This document shows, in pieces, positions 17,439-25,497 of a stretch of 64,000 nt of DNA (the first letter of the stretch is position 1; every line of letters begins with the position of its first letter). Source of the DNA: Gammaproteobacteria bacterium (GTDB taxonomy: Bacteria; Pseudomonadota; Gammaproteobacteria; Burkholderiales; Burkholderiaceae_B); contig JAURJT010000028.1 in the NCBI GenBank assembly GCA_030832095.1, positions 1-64,000 on the forward strand, given 5' to 3'. The position numbers were made by a program, and so were the translations under genes. The notes beneath the pieces were generated by a model. The model had not been told where the DNA came from. It saw nothing but the letters and a program-made list of their open reading frames with translations, and did no database searches.

Positions 17439-18905
17439 GTGCCTGGCATGTTCAAACTAATATCTCGTATCGGTCAATTTTTTATCTTTTTCGCGCTTAT
17501 TGTCATTGCGCTGAACACAAAAGCCCAAAGTGCGGTTCAAACAAGGGTCGCACAATCACAAAGCTCGGTTCAAGCAACACTTGCACAAGAACAGTTAACC
17601 GAAGCAAGAAAAGCAAACTGCAGATTTAAACCCGAGCTCGATGCGTTAGAAGAAATCTTATGCCGCGGCGAAATCAAAATCGGTGTTCGGTCTGATTACC
17701 GTCTGTTTAGCGAACTCAAAGACGGTATATATTCTGGTTACGAGATTGATCTTGCTCACGCCATTGCAAACAAATTAGGCGTACAGGTCAAATTCATACC
17801 CGTCACAAGTTCAAATCAAATTCGTCGTCTGGCGGCGGGCGACTTCGACATGATCCTAGCGACTATGTCACTGGGCCGCGAGCACCATCTGACATGAGAG
17901 ATCGATTTGACGAGAAGCTTTCGTTTTTTGAGGTGCCGTGGTCGATTGGCGTGAACGAAGAAGACAAAGACTCGCTGTCGATGGCTAAGCCTTACTCTTG
18001 CGGACATGCATCAAACAGGCGTCTTGATCGAGTTAGCATCGCAGCATGGGGTCTCAAACAGTTTTTTAGAATCCGAAAAAAATCGCTGGTCTCAACTGCC
18101 TTGCAATAACATGACTGCTTTTGAACAAACGTGTTTGAAGGCACCCGGCATTACGAGCGATTCGCCGAGCAGGTTATTTGATCATTTCAAACAACTAGAA
18201 AATATCTTATTATGCGGTGTTCTATCCGTCTTTGCAGCCGTCAGAGAGGCTGAAGAGTTTTTGGTAAAAAGCACATTTACCCAAATTAGTTTTCCCATGC
18301 TCACGGGCGAGATCGGTTTAGAGTGGTTTGTCGGTGGTATTCAATTATCTTTACTACTTGCGATCGGCTCAATTTTTTCGACACTTCTTTTTGGTGCATG
18401 TCTGTTCAAACTCATGCGCTCAAAATCTAACGTGCAACACAATCTGATCAAGGTCCTATCGATTTTTCTTCAAAATAGTCCAGTCATTCTGCTTTTGATT
18501 CTTGGAAGCCTCGGCTCATCTCTCATTTGGGGAAGTTCGCTCATCCTTTCCGTTCTAATCGCGGTCTGTGTGATTGGACTCAATAACGGCGCAAACTTAG
18601 GTACGTCGATGTATGAGGCAAGCCTAGCAGGCGAAGCAGAACAATCCATACTGTCAGTCGCACAATCTGTGATGGTACAAATTCGAGCAGTCCTGATCAA
18701 CGCAGTGAAAACGACACCTATTGCAAGCTTTGTGGGCGTGCCTGAATTATTAACAACGCTAACCGATATCACCTCGTTTAGTGGAAATCAGTTCGGTCCT
18801 TTTTTAATTATGGTCATTTTTTATCTGTGTTTGGTTCAAGGTGTCGTGATTTTGATTGAGCAGGCTTCAAAGCGTTTAGCGACCTATACAGGGGCGCAAC
18901 CATGA
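17439..18905 (+). pseudogene. Broken amino-acid ABC transporter: binding domain fused to permease
   Basis: The first frame (17439-17897) encodes a signal peptide and the start of a family-3 amino-acid binding protein (GEIKIGVRSDYRLF, YSGYEIDLAHAIANKLGV, GDFDMILATMSLG), then stops. A second frame (from 17894) continues DRFDEKLSFFEVPWSIGV. A third stretch, back in the first frame, carries the end of the binding domain (LADMHQTGVLIELASQHGV) followed by an intact-looking HisM/GlnP-type permease (WFVGGIQLSLLLAIGSIFS, VKTTPIASFVGVPELL). About 80 codons of the binding-domain hinge are missing and two frame changes are needed. The permease part (18006-18905) is still open but its binding domain is destroyed. 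No ATPase gene is nearby. Confidence 0.7.
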
Positions 18906-19525
18906 CGTTCAATCTCACTGACTTCATGATCAACTTTCTGTATTGCTTTGTAACCAATATAAAAATTGGGCTGCTTTCACTCGCGGCGGGGTTCGTACTC
19001 GGAGTGCCTTTTGCGTTTGCGTTACGGCATCAGTTTCGAGTCAACTCGCTTATCAAGATGACCTTGGCACTATTTCGCTCGTTTCCCGTTTATATTTTGA
19101 TGTTCATCGTATTTAACAAAATCAATAACGATGAGTTTTTACCAGGGTATACAGACTATGCCATTCGGTTAATTGCCGTGGTGGTGGCCATCTCTGTTTA
19201 TACGACGGCTGCCGTGTGCGATGCAACTTCAGACTGCCTGAGTCACATCGCCAACAAGAATACTGCACAGCCCTATCTGATCGTGCCTAACGTCTTTCGG
19301 ATTTTTACGCTGGCAATGATGTCTTCTAGTATCGGGGCGGCGCTTGACGTATCTGAGGCGGTTTCATACACAGTGCGGGTCTACGAAAGCTTTCCTGATC
19401 GGGCTGATCGGTTTCTTTTAGTTCTTGGTGTCACCATTTTTTTTGCTATCGTTCAACATTCTTTGAAAATCCTTGTTCTTTTGCTGAGCCAACTGATTCA
19501 GAGGTCAATCCAAAAGACCAGCTAA
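18902..19525 (+). CDS. Amino-acid ABC transporter permease (probably non-functional system)
   Basis: 207 residues with about five membrane segments: KIGLLSLAAGFVLGVPFAFAL, FRSFPVYILMFIVF, LIAVVVAISVYTTAAVC and a C-terminal one. It follows the HisM/GlnP permease pattern, with the EAA-loop region diverged (AMMSSSIGAALDVSEAV). ATG overlaps the stop of the preceding permease (ATGA), the usual arrangement of paired permeases. As the partner binding domain is broken and no ATPase is present, the transporter is probably decaying. Confidence 0.65.
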   Translation: MTFNLTDFMINFLYCFVTNIKIGLLSLAAGFVLGVPFAFALRHQFRVNSLIKMTLALFRSFPVYILMFIVFNKINNDEFLPGYTDYAIRLIAVVVAISVYTTAAVCDATSDCLSHIANKNTAQPYLIVPNVFRIFTLAMMSSSIGAALDVSEAVSYTVRVYESFPDRADRFLLVLGVTIFFAIVQHSLKILVLLLSQLIQRSIQKTS

Positions 19526-19752
19526 GATCAAGCTGTTAATCGAAGCAGTCCCGATATAGTGAATATTCGTTTTTTATACGCGATGCAATGGCGCAGAAGC
19601 CGTTGAAATCGGACGGTGTATCCGCGCCAACACGCTAACAACCTAGACCAATGGACGGCATGATAAGTGTGCGAGCGCCTGCCAACAGTTGCTGAATAGT
19701 TTGCAACACTGAAAACTGCCAATCGTAAAAAGTTATAAGTTTTTTTCAATTC

Positions 19753-20559
19753 ATGGAAAAAACTCATCACAAGTATTTTGTTGGCCATAAAAAACCAGAT
19801 TTTCCAATTTGGAAAGATTTCTCATTTTATGAAGTGCCAAGTACAAACTCTTCTCAAACTGACTCTAGCAGTGCGATCTATACAAATCACACAATATTTA
19901 ATGAATATGCCTCTCTGTTTCACCTAAAACGTACTTTCGAACGTTCAAACAATCTCGATGAATTAATTACTATCTGCCAGTATCGGCGGTTTGTATTGAA
20001 TAAAAAAATGGGCGTGCAATCAGTCACAATGCCTTGGTGTAGAGTCTTAACTCATGATGAGATCAAGACGTTAAACGTGACCAATGATTATTTGCCGCGA
20101 CCAGGAAATGCTTATCTTGTCGGCTCGGCTGTTCACATGCCAAGCATTCTTCAGCAGTATGCTGAAGCTCATTTTGTAAGGGATATATTGCGATTCACGT
20201 CGACGTTAATTGATTTAGGTATATTTAATAATCCAGATGCATTCAATTTTTTAAATTCACAATATTTAATCCCATCCCCCTCGTGTGGTACGTTTACGTT
20301 GCGTGCTTTTCTCAGAATTTTTGAAACTCTTGAGTCGGCAGCGATAGGATTTTGGAAGGATGGCTATAAGCCTTATGATGTCCGATATCAATGTCGGGTG
20401 ATATCGTTTTTGTTAGAGCGCTTGAATAGTTTTTTACTGATTTCTTATTTAAACCAAAATTTAGTGAATATAAACAATTGTCTAGGCCACACAACCATGG
20501 TGACTCCGGAAAATTCGGATGCGATTGATATTCAAAGAGGGTTGGCATCAAAAATATAG
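19753..20559 (+). CDS. AT-rich unknown protein, possibly DUF4422-like glycosyltransferase
   Basis: 268 residues. Base composition is visibly more AT-rich than its neighbours, suggesting foreign origin. There is no signal peptide. Possible landmarks are ITICQYRRFVLNKK (compare the CHYRRYF motif of DUF4422 glycosyltransferase-like proteins) and a late RVISFLLERLNSFLLISYL (compare 'R-GFLxERLxxxYL'). These are weak. The 227 bases upstream show no box or other gene. Function should be treated as unknown. Confidence 0.45.
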   Translation: MEKTHHKYFVGHKKPDFPIWKDFSFYEVPSTNSSQTDSSSAIYTNHTIFNEYASLFHLKRTFERSNNLDELITICQYRRFVLNKKMGVQSVTMPWCRVLTHDEIKTLNVTNDYLPRPGNAYLVGSAVHMPSILQQYAEAHFVRDILRFTSTLIDLGIFNNPDAFNFLNSQYLIPSPSCGTFTLRAFLRIFETLESAAIGFWKDGYKPYDVRYQCRVISFLLERLNSFLLISYLNQNLVNINNCLGHTTMVTPENSDAIDIQRGLASKI

Positions 20560-20710
20560 AAATAGAGTCACTGAGCTGAAAAAATATACGCTGACTCACG
20601 ATTGATCGCTCACACTAGGCTGGCGGTTCACTCTCAGGCTAGCCGTATGAACTGCCACTTTGGATACAATTGTGATTATTTAACAATAGCCTCCCCTACA
20701 CGCGAGACCG

Positions 20711-21208
20711 ATGATGCGTTTGCTTATCTTATGTTTAGTTTGTCTTCTTTCCTCCTGTATGTTGCCGACTCGGCAAGAGACCTTAAACGTTGAACAGGCG
20801 CAAACTCAGGCGACTCGAGAAAAACTGACGCGCTTGAGCAATCAAATAAAAGCGCTTTGCAGCGCGCCTGAATATGCCGCTTATTTTGCAAAGACTTTTT
20901 GTACCCCGGCTGATGCAAATATCGCCATGATGTCCGATAAAAGCAAAATCAATAATACCGAAAAGCTTGCACTGAATGCTTGGGCACAAGCCTACGACAA
21001 TCTTGCAACTGAGATGAGTGAAGTCCTACACGCGGGATCCGCGCAAAACAAACAAATGGCGCTGTACACCGATAGCGTCGCGATCCCGGCGGCACAAAAA
21101 ATTCGCCGCGAGCTTTACGAGGGAAAAATCACTTGGGGCCAATTCAACTTAAGCCGTAAAGAGATTTTTGACGGCATCCTGGCAGAGACAAGGCGCGTTC
21201 ACAAATAA
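20711..21208 (+). CDS. Small lipoprotein of unknown function
   Basis: 165 residues. A short signal peptide ends in LLSSCML, a good lipobox with Cys near residue 16. The mature part is helical and charged (EQAQTQATREKLTRLSNQI), with two further Cys (ALCSAP and TFCTPAD) that could form a disulfide. No family recognised. ATG may be at 20711 or 20714. Convergent with the candidate effector at 21235-22380. Confidence 0.6.
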   Translation: MMRLLILCLVCLLSSCMLPTRQETLNVEQAQTQATREKLTRLSNQIKALCSAPEYAAYFAKTFCTPADANIAMMSDKSKINNTEKLALNAWAQAYDNLATEMSEVLHAGSAQNKQMALYTDSVAIPAAQKIRRELYEGKITWGQFNLSRKEIFDGILAETRRVHK

Positions 21209-21234
21209 TTAGGGGGGCGCCTATATCGCACAAG

Positions 21235-22380
21235 TTAAAAAGAATATTTTTCGATGACGGCGTGTGCAACCTTGATAGATTCAGCCTTAAATGCCGCGGG
21301 ATCAAGCGGCTGGTCTAAACCGCGGCTGTAAGAGTAATTAAACGCCGCCTCGGTCAAGGCGTCGTCATACCCCGCTTTCACACGCACTAACTGTTTATCA
21401 GAAGCATTTGCCAACGACGATTTTGCAAGGACGGGATGCAGAGGCGAGTCACTTCGACCCGCATCGTATGATTCTTTCAGAGTCTCGGCTAATATTCGAT
21501 GTGCCACACCCAGTGCGATGTCCTTGACCGTCGCACCAGATACGCCGGCGGATAACACACGATCAAACTCCCACTTAACCTTGTTGGCTAACTTAGGCGA
21601 ACTTGTGAATACCGCGTGCTGCAACACCGCATGCACAGGCGAGTCACTATTGTCTGAGTTAAATTTTTCGAATCTTACTTCCGAGGGCGATACCTCGAAG
21701 CCTGCCGCAACCTGCGCACGCGTCGCAGCCTTGGCCTCTTTGAGCTTCTCTTCGAAGGTCTCTAAAAGCTCAGGGGTCAGCTGGCCAATCACCTCTTTAT
21801 TGACGAAGATCCCACTGTCAGCCAAGGCTTGTCCACCAGGGGCCCCATGCTGATCTATCACCTGTTTAACAAAGTTAATTGCTTCTTTGAGCGCTGGAGG
21901 TGAATCCGCATCTACACGGGCATGAAAACTTGTGTCGATGGGGAACGCGGCAGGCGCGCGCTCACTCTGTTCAGTCTCAAGCTGCCGGTATTGAACATTC
22001 AAAGTGTCGCCATAGGTGGAGTTTTCGAAGCCAAATGACTCGCGAGCACCGACATTAACGTAGGTCGGATCAATCCCTTTTTTGAAACTTTTCAATTCGA
22101 TCGACTCTGGCGCTTTCCTGGGTGAGCGACTGACTAAGGCCCTTAAATTGTCTTTGGCCGAGCCAGCAAAGCGCGCTTCAATATCATGAGCAAAGCGATC
22201 GGCAACTGCGCGAGTGTTGTCGGACAGCGTTTGCACCTTTTGACTCACCCATTGAACCAAGCGATGACCGATCCCCGCAACTTGTTCGCCTGCCCCGGTA
22301 GCGCTCGCAACGGACTGTGGATCTGAATCTAGTTGATTTAAATCCGGTACCGAATGGCCGCTAAGCTTTCCAATTGACAT
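21235..22380 (-). CDS. Candidate T3SS effector with C-terminal repeats and Tyr motifs
   Basis: 381 residues, unrecognised, with no signal peptide. AGAGG lies six bases before ATG. A central cluster of tyrosines, DPTYVNVG, ENSTYGDTL and VQYRQLE, sits in a polar, proline-poor region near residues 105-135; YVNV fits the pYxN pattern bound by Grb2-type SH2 domains. The C-terminal half has about three divergent copies of a ~55-residue helical unit, each entered by SDSPVHAVL, SDSPLHPVL and LDQPLDPAAF. A box is 82 bases upstream. Effector status is inferred from promoter, location and composition. Confidence 0.5.
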   Translation of the reverse strand: MSIGKLSGHSVPDLNQLDSDPQSVASATGAGEQVAGIGHRLVQWVSQKVQTLSDNTRAVADRFAHDIEARFAGSAKDNLRALVSRSPRKAPESIELKSFKKGIDPTYVNVGARESFGFENSTYGDTLNVQYRQLETEQSERAPAAFPIDTSFHARVDADSPPALKEAINFVKQVIDQHGAPGGQALADSGIFVNKEVIGQLTPELLETFEEKLKEAKAATRAQVAAGFEVSPSEVRFEKFNSDNSDSPVHAVLQHAVFTSSPKLANKVKWEFDRVLSAGVSGATVKDIALGVAHRILAETLKESYDAGRSDSPLHPVLAKSSLANASDKQLVRVKAGYDDALTEAAFNYSYSRGLDQPLDPAAFKAESIKVAHAVIEKYSF

Positions 22381-22457
22381 ATCTACCTCTGAGCTGAATA
22401 AAGATGGGTTGAATGCCCAAAAATATAATCCGAAGTGAGCAAAACAACCAAATCAAT

Positions 22458-22473
22458 ATATACTTTAGTCGTA
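22458..22473. promoter_or_regulatory. ACTTTAGT box between divergent secreted-protein candidates
   Basis: ATATACTTTAGTCGTA with core 22462-22469. It lies 64 bases before the + gene at 22534 and 82 bases from the minus gene starting at 22380. The minus-strand reading ACGACTAAAGTATAT matches boxes at 10516 and 14826. Confidence 0.6.
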
Positions 22474-22533
22474 ATCCTTAATCGTTAAGCGGTCATCAAC
22501 CGCTCACCACTCAACCTTATCTCGGGGCTTACC

Positions 22534-22815
22534 ATGGCTGACCCTATCAACAACATTGGTCCTGCAGGGGGCGTCAATACCACTCCCATTACGACACCTA
22601 GTACGCCCCAAGTCGGTACACCAAACGCTCAGACGGTTAGCGCCCTACAAAGCCAATTAGGTAATGCGCCCGCTACAACGGCACCCGCTGGCAATGCACC
22701 CGCTGCAGCTGGCAGCGGCATCAGCGCCGCTGACATGAAACAGTTTATGGATGAGGTCAACAAGTTTTGCGTACAGCAAGGGATTTTGACCACACCTAAA
22801 GCGACAGGTGACTAA
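22534..22815 (+). CDS. Small Pro/Thr/Ala-rich protein, possible T3SS substrate
   Basis: 93 residues. The first 65 residues are low complexity (Pro, Thr, Ala, Asn, Gly), beginning MADPINNIGPAGGVNTTPIT. A short helical end follows: ISAADMKQFMDEVNKFCVQQG. GGGG lies about 9 bases before ATG, and the box is 64 bases upstream. The disordered N-terminus and helical C-terminus resemble small secreted proteins of T3SSs, but no family is recognised. Confidence 0.45.
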   Translation: MADPINNIGPAGGVNTTPITTPSTPQVGTPNAQTVSALQSQLGNAPATTAPAGNAPAAAGSGISAADMKQFMDEVNKFCVQQGILTTPKATGD

Positions 22816-22853
22816 ACCGAGGTCTAACCGTGTGCGGATCAAGCGCACGCACG

Positions 22854-22873
22854 CTAGGCCATACTAGGCCTAG
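22854..22873. terminator. Hairpin between convergent genes
   Basis: Stem CTAGGCC / GGCCTAG (7 bp) with loop ATACTA, between the stop of the small protein and the stop of the LivK-like gene. There is no clear T-run, so it is a weak bidirectional terminator candidate. Confidence 0.35.
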
Positions 22874-22884
22874 GCAAGCCACAC

Positions 22885-24117
22885 CTAGGTTTTGAAACCT
22901 AACTCTGCGCAGGTTCTGAGCTGCGCTTCTTTGACCGCGTCGGTCTGCAACACGTTAAAGACGTCGTATTTATTGCGTAGATTTTTAGACTTTGACTCAA
23001 CGATCAGCACCGATTGCACCGCTTGATGATCGCAGCCTCGATAAAACTGTGGTCCCTTGTACCAGTCATACTGCAAACTCTCCATCGCCTCAATCACCTT
23101 GTTGGTGTCGATCGATCCCGCGTTTTTCACAGCTTGTAAGACGCTTCGAACGCCGGCATACCCCAAGGCACCATAATCCGATGGGTAGGCGCCTCCGTAA
23201 GCCGCTCTAAATAGGTCATTAAACGCCTTTGCGCTTGGGATACGTGACTCTAGCGCCCAGTAGTAAGACGAGCCGCCCAACATCCCATCAAAAATCTCAG
23301 CACCACCCTCTTGCCGTGCGGTGTACAGCATGATGGGCATAATGACTTTTGAATTATCCTTGATGCCCATTTCATTACACTGCTTAGCCGAATTGATGAG
23401 GTCGCGGCCAAAATTTGCCAGCACCAAAATATCAGGCTTCAAGGCCTTAATTTTATTGAGCGATGCCAAGTAATCGGTCTTGCCCAAAGGGTGAACAAAC
23501 TCACCCACAGTCTCGGTATCGAACTCGCGCCCAATACGCTGAAAGGCTCGAGCCATCTCATGCCCGTACGCATAATCTGCAATTAAGTACGCCACTTTTT
23601 TACCAAAACGACCGAAGGCATAACGCCCCACCACGCTGGCCGTCATATGGGGATTAAGCGCCTCATGAAATGTGTAGGGGCTCCATTCTTTCGCCTCGTT
23701 AATCGCATCAGATTGGCTAATCGAATTAAACAAGACTTTTTGTTGTTTACAAACGTTGTTGATCTTGAGTTGCGAAGCCGCGGATAAACCACCCACGACA
23801 AAATTCACCTTTTGTTTCGCGATTAAATCAAGCGTAACCTTCGTCGCCTCGTCGAGGCTTAATTTATCGTCTCGTACAACTAGCTCTGCCTGGCGTCCGT
23901 CAAAGCCCCCGTCATCATTGAATTGCTTGATCGCTAACTTTGCCGCACGAACCTGATCGTTGGCCTCAGGGGCGAAGGCGCCCGTCAACGGCACTGGAAA
24001 ACCAATTTTGATAGTTTGGCCTCGCGCCCTGGCATTACTGAATATTGTTGGCATACTCGCGGCGACAGCCGCCGAGACCAACAAGCGTCTGCGAGAAAAA
24101 TGGGTACGAGTGCTCAT
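22885..24117 (-). CDS. Branched-chain-amino-acid-type periplasmic binding protein (orphan)
   Basis: About 410 residues from ATG at 24117, which has GGAG eight bases upstream. Starts further upstream would overlap the preceding gene. The N-terminus is a Tat-like signal (SRRRLLVSAAVAASM). The mature protein has a LivK/Peripla_BP_6 pattern: IKIGFPVPLTGAFAPEAND, AELVVRDDKLSLDEA, VNFVVGGLSAASQL and a late YDWYKGPQFYRGCDHQ. No liv permease or ATPase genes follow. It ends the siaB-siaC-siaA-SBP operon, so it may be a second ligand-binding component of that sensory operon. That is inference. Confidence 0.8.
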   Translation of the reverse strand: MSTRTHFSRRRLLVSAAVAASMPTIFSNARARGQTIKIGFPVPLTGAFAPEANDQVRAAKLAIKQFNDDGGFDGRQAELVVRDDKLSLDEATKVTLDLIAKQKVNFVVGGLSAASQLKINNVCKQQKVLFNSISQSDAINEAKEWSPYTFHEALNPHMTASVVGRYAFGRFGKKVAYLIADYAYGHEMARAFQRIGREFDTETVGEFVHPLGKTDYLASLNKIKALKPDILVLANFGRDLINSAKQCNEMGIKDNSKVIMPIMLYTARQEGGAEIFDGMLGGSSYYWALESRIPSAKAFNDLFRAAYGGAYPSDYGALGYAGVRSVLQAVKNAGSIDTNKVIEAMESLQYDWYKGPQFYRGCDHQAVQSVLIVESKSKNLRNKYDVFNVLQTDAVKEAQLRTCAELGFKT

Positions 24118-24137
24118 ATTGATTGCTCCAAAAGCCA

Positions 24138-25481
24138 TTAAGTTTGATAGCCCCATTGACGCATGAGGACATTGACTTGCTCGGCGCACGCATTGAGCGC
24201 AGCCTGAGCGGTTTGCGAACCGTCAAGCGCCGCAGGGATCGCCTTCCCGATGTAGTTGCTATTAATGTCATCCCACTGCGAGATCATTGGACGCCAATCA
24301 GGATTGGCCATCACCAATTGTTTGCGCAAGAGATCTAGATAAGGAATTTCAGCTAATAATTTTTGATTCGACAAGGTGGATTTGCGATTAGATTGTGCGC
24401 CCAAACGCGTAAATTGCAGGTCTTGCTCTTTGTTTGTGAGCCATTGCAAAAATATGAAGGCAGCCTGCTGGTTTTTCGACTTCTCGGCAATGCCACACCC
24501 AAAGCCAGCCATCGCCGAAGAATAGCGCACCCCACGCGGATGCAAGGCGTAGCCAATGTTATCTCGCACTCCTTGATACTCTGGCAGATTGAGGGCCGGA
24601 ATAATCGAGGTACTTTCCAGATACATCACAGATTTTCCGGTGATGAATTCTTCTTGATTTTCGGCAAAGCCAAACGTCTGCATTTGCGGTGAACCTGTTT
24701 CAAGCACAAGCTTCAAGAAATTCACTGCATCGACGCCCGGCGCTTGATTGAACGCGGCCTGCCATTGATCGTTGAAAAATGTTCCTCCTAGTGGATTAAA
24801 GTGCAGAAAGAAAGAATGCACACTGTGATGGCCAGCCTTTAAGCGCGCTGTCATCGGCGGCAGATTGGCTTTTCGCTTAATCGCCTTGATCAAGCTACTG
24901 AGCTCCATGTAGCTTGAAGGAATAGTCAGACTGTTTTTCTCAAACACATCTTTTTTGTAGGCCAACAGACTCGTTTCCATCCCGCGCGGAAGCCCAACAA
25001 GTTTGGCATTTGCACCCTCAAGGTAGCCCTTACGCCCCCCCACCAGCGCGCTATTGACGACATAGCCTGGGATCAGGTCGTCAAAGTCATACTCAGGATC
25101 GCTGATTGTTGGATCCTTAAACAGGGGACCCAAATCTGCCAGACACTTTTTATCAAAGAGCTCGCTCTTCCAAGACGCAATGTAGGTAAACAGATCATAT
25201 TCTGCTTGAGGCTGATCACGACCGGCCAACACAGCATCTTTAATGGTGACATAAGGTACGCGTTTAACCTCGAGCTTAATCCCTGTCTTTTTCGTGAACT
25301 CAGGAAACAGTCGAACCGGAGCGTCTAGTGCTAAGTAGTCTGAAGGCCATAAGACCTGCAAGGTTTGCCCGCTGAAGCGGTCAGGGCGATAAGTATCCTG
25401 TGCCCGAACAACTTTTGCCCCCAACAACTGTGCGCCCATAGAAGCCCCTAAGACTTTAAGAAGCTGTCGACGATTCGTCAT
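24138..25481 (-). CDS. Orphan family-1 solute-binding protein in the sia operon
   Basis: 447 residues. Tat-like signal (TNRRQLLKVLGASMG, cleaved after VVRAQ). Family-1 binding protein features are LQVLWPSDYLALDAPVRLF, YDLFTYIASWKSELF and ANPDWRPMISQWDDINSNY. It is a paralogue of 9138-10472. It lies 16 bases downstream of the SiaA-type gene and 20 bases upstream of the LivK-like start. No ABC permease is present anywhere near, unlike ordinary transport operons. Confidence 0.8.
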   Translation of the reverse strand: MTNRRQLLKVLGASMGAQLLGAKVVRAQDTYRPDRFSGQTLQVLWPSDYLALDAPVRLFPEFTKKTGIKLEVKRVPYVTIKDAVLAGRDQPQAEYDLFTYIASWKSELFDKKCLADLGPLFKDPTISDPEYDFDDLIPGYVVNSALVGGRKGYLEGANAKLVGLPRGMETSLLAYKKDVFEKNSLTIPSSYMELSSLIKAIKRKANLPPMTARLKAGHHSVHSFFLHFNPLGGTFFNDQWQAAFNQAPGVDAVNFLKLVLETGSPQMQTFGFAENQEEFITGKSVMYLESTSIIPALNLPEYQGVRDNIGYALHPRGVRYSSAMAGFGCGIAEKSKNQQAAFIFLQWLTNKEQDLQFTRLGAQSNRKSTLSNQKLLAEIPYLDLLRKQLVMANPDWRPMISQWDDINSNYIGKAIPAALDGSQTAQAALNACAEQVNVLMRQWGYQT

Positions 25482-25497
25482 TTAATCAAATGTCCTT

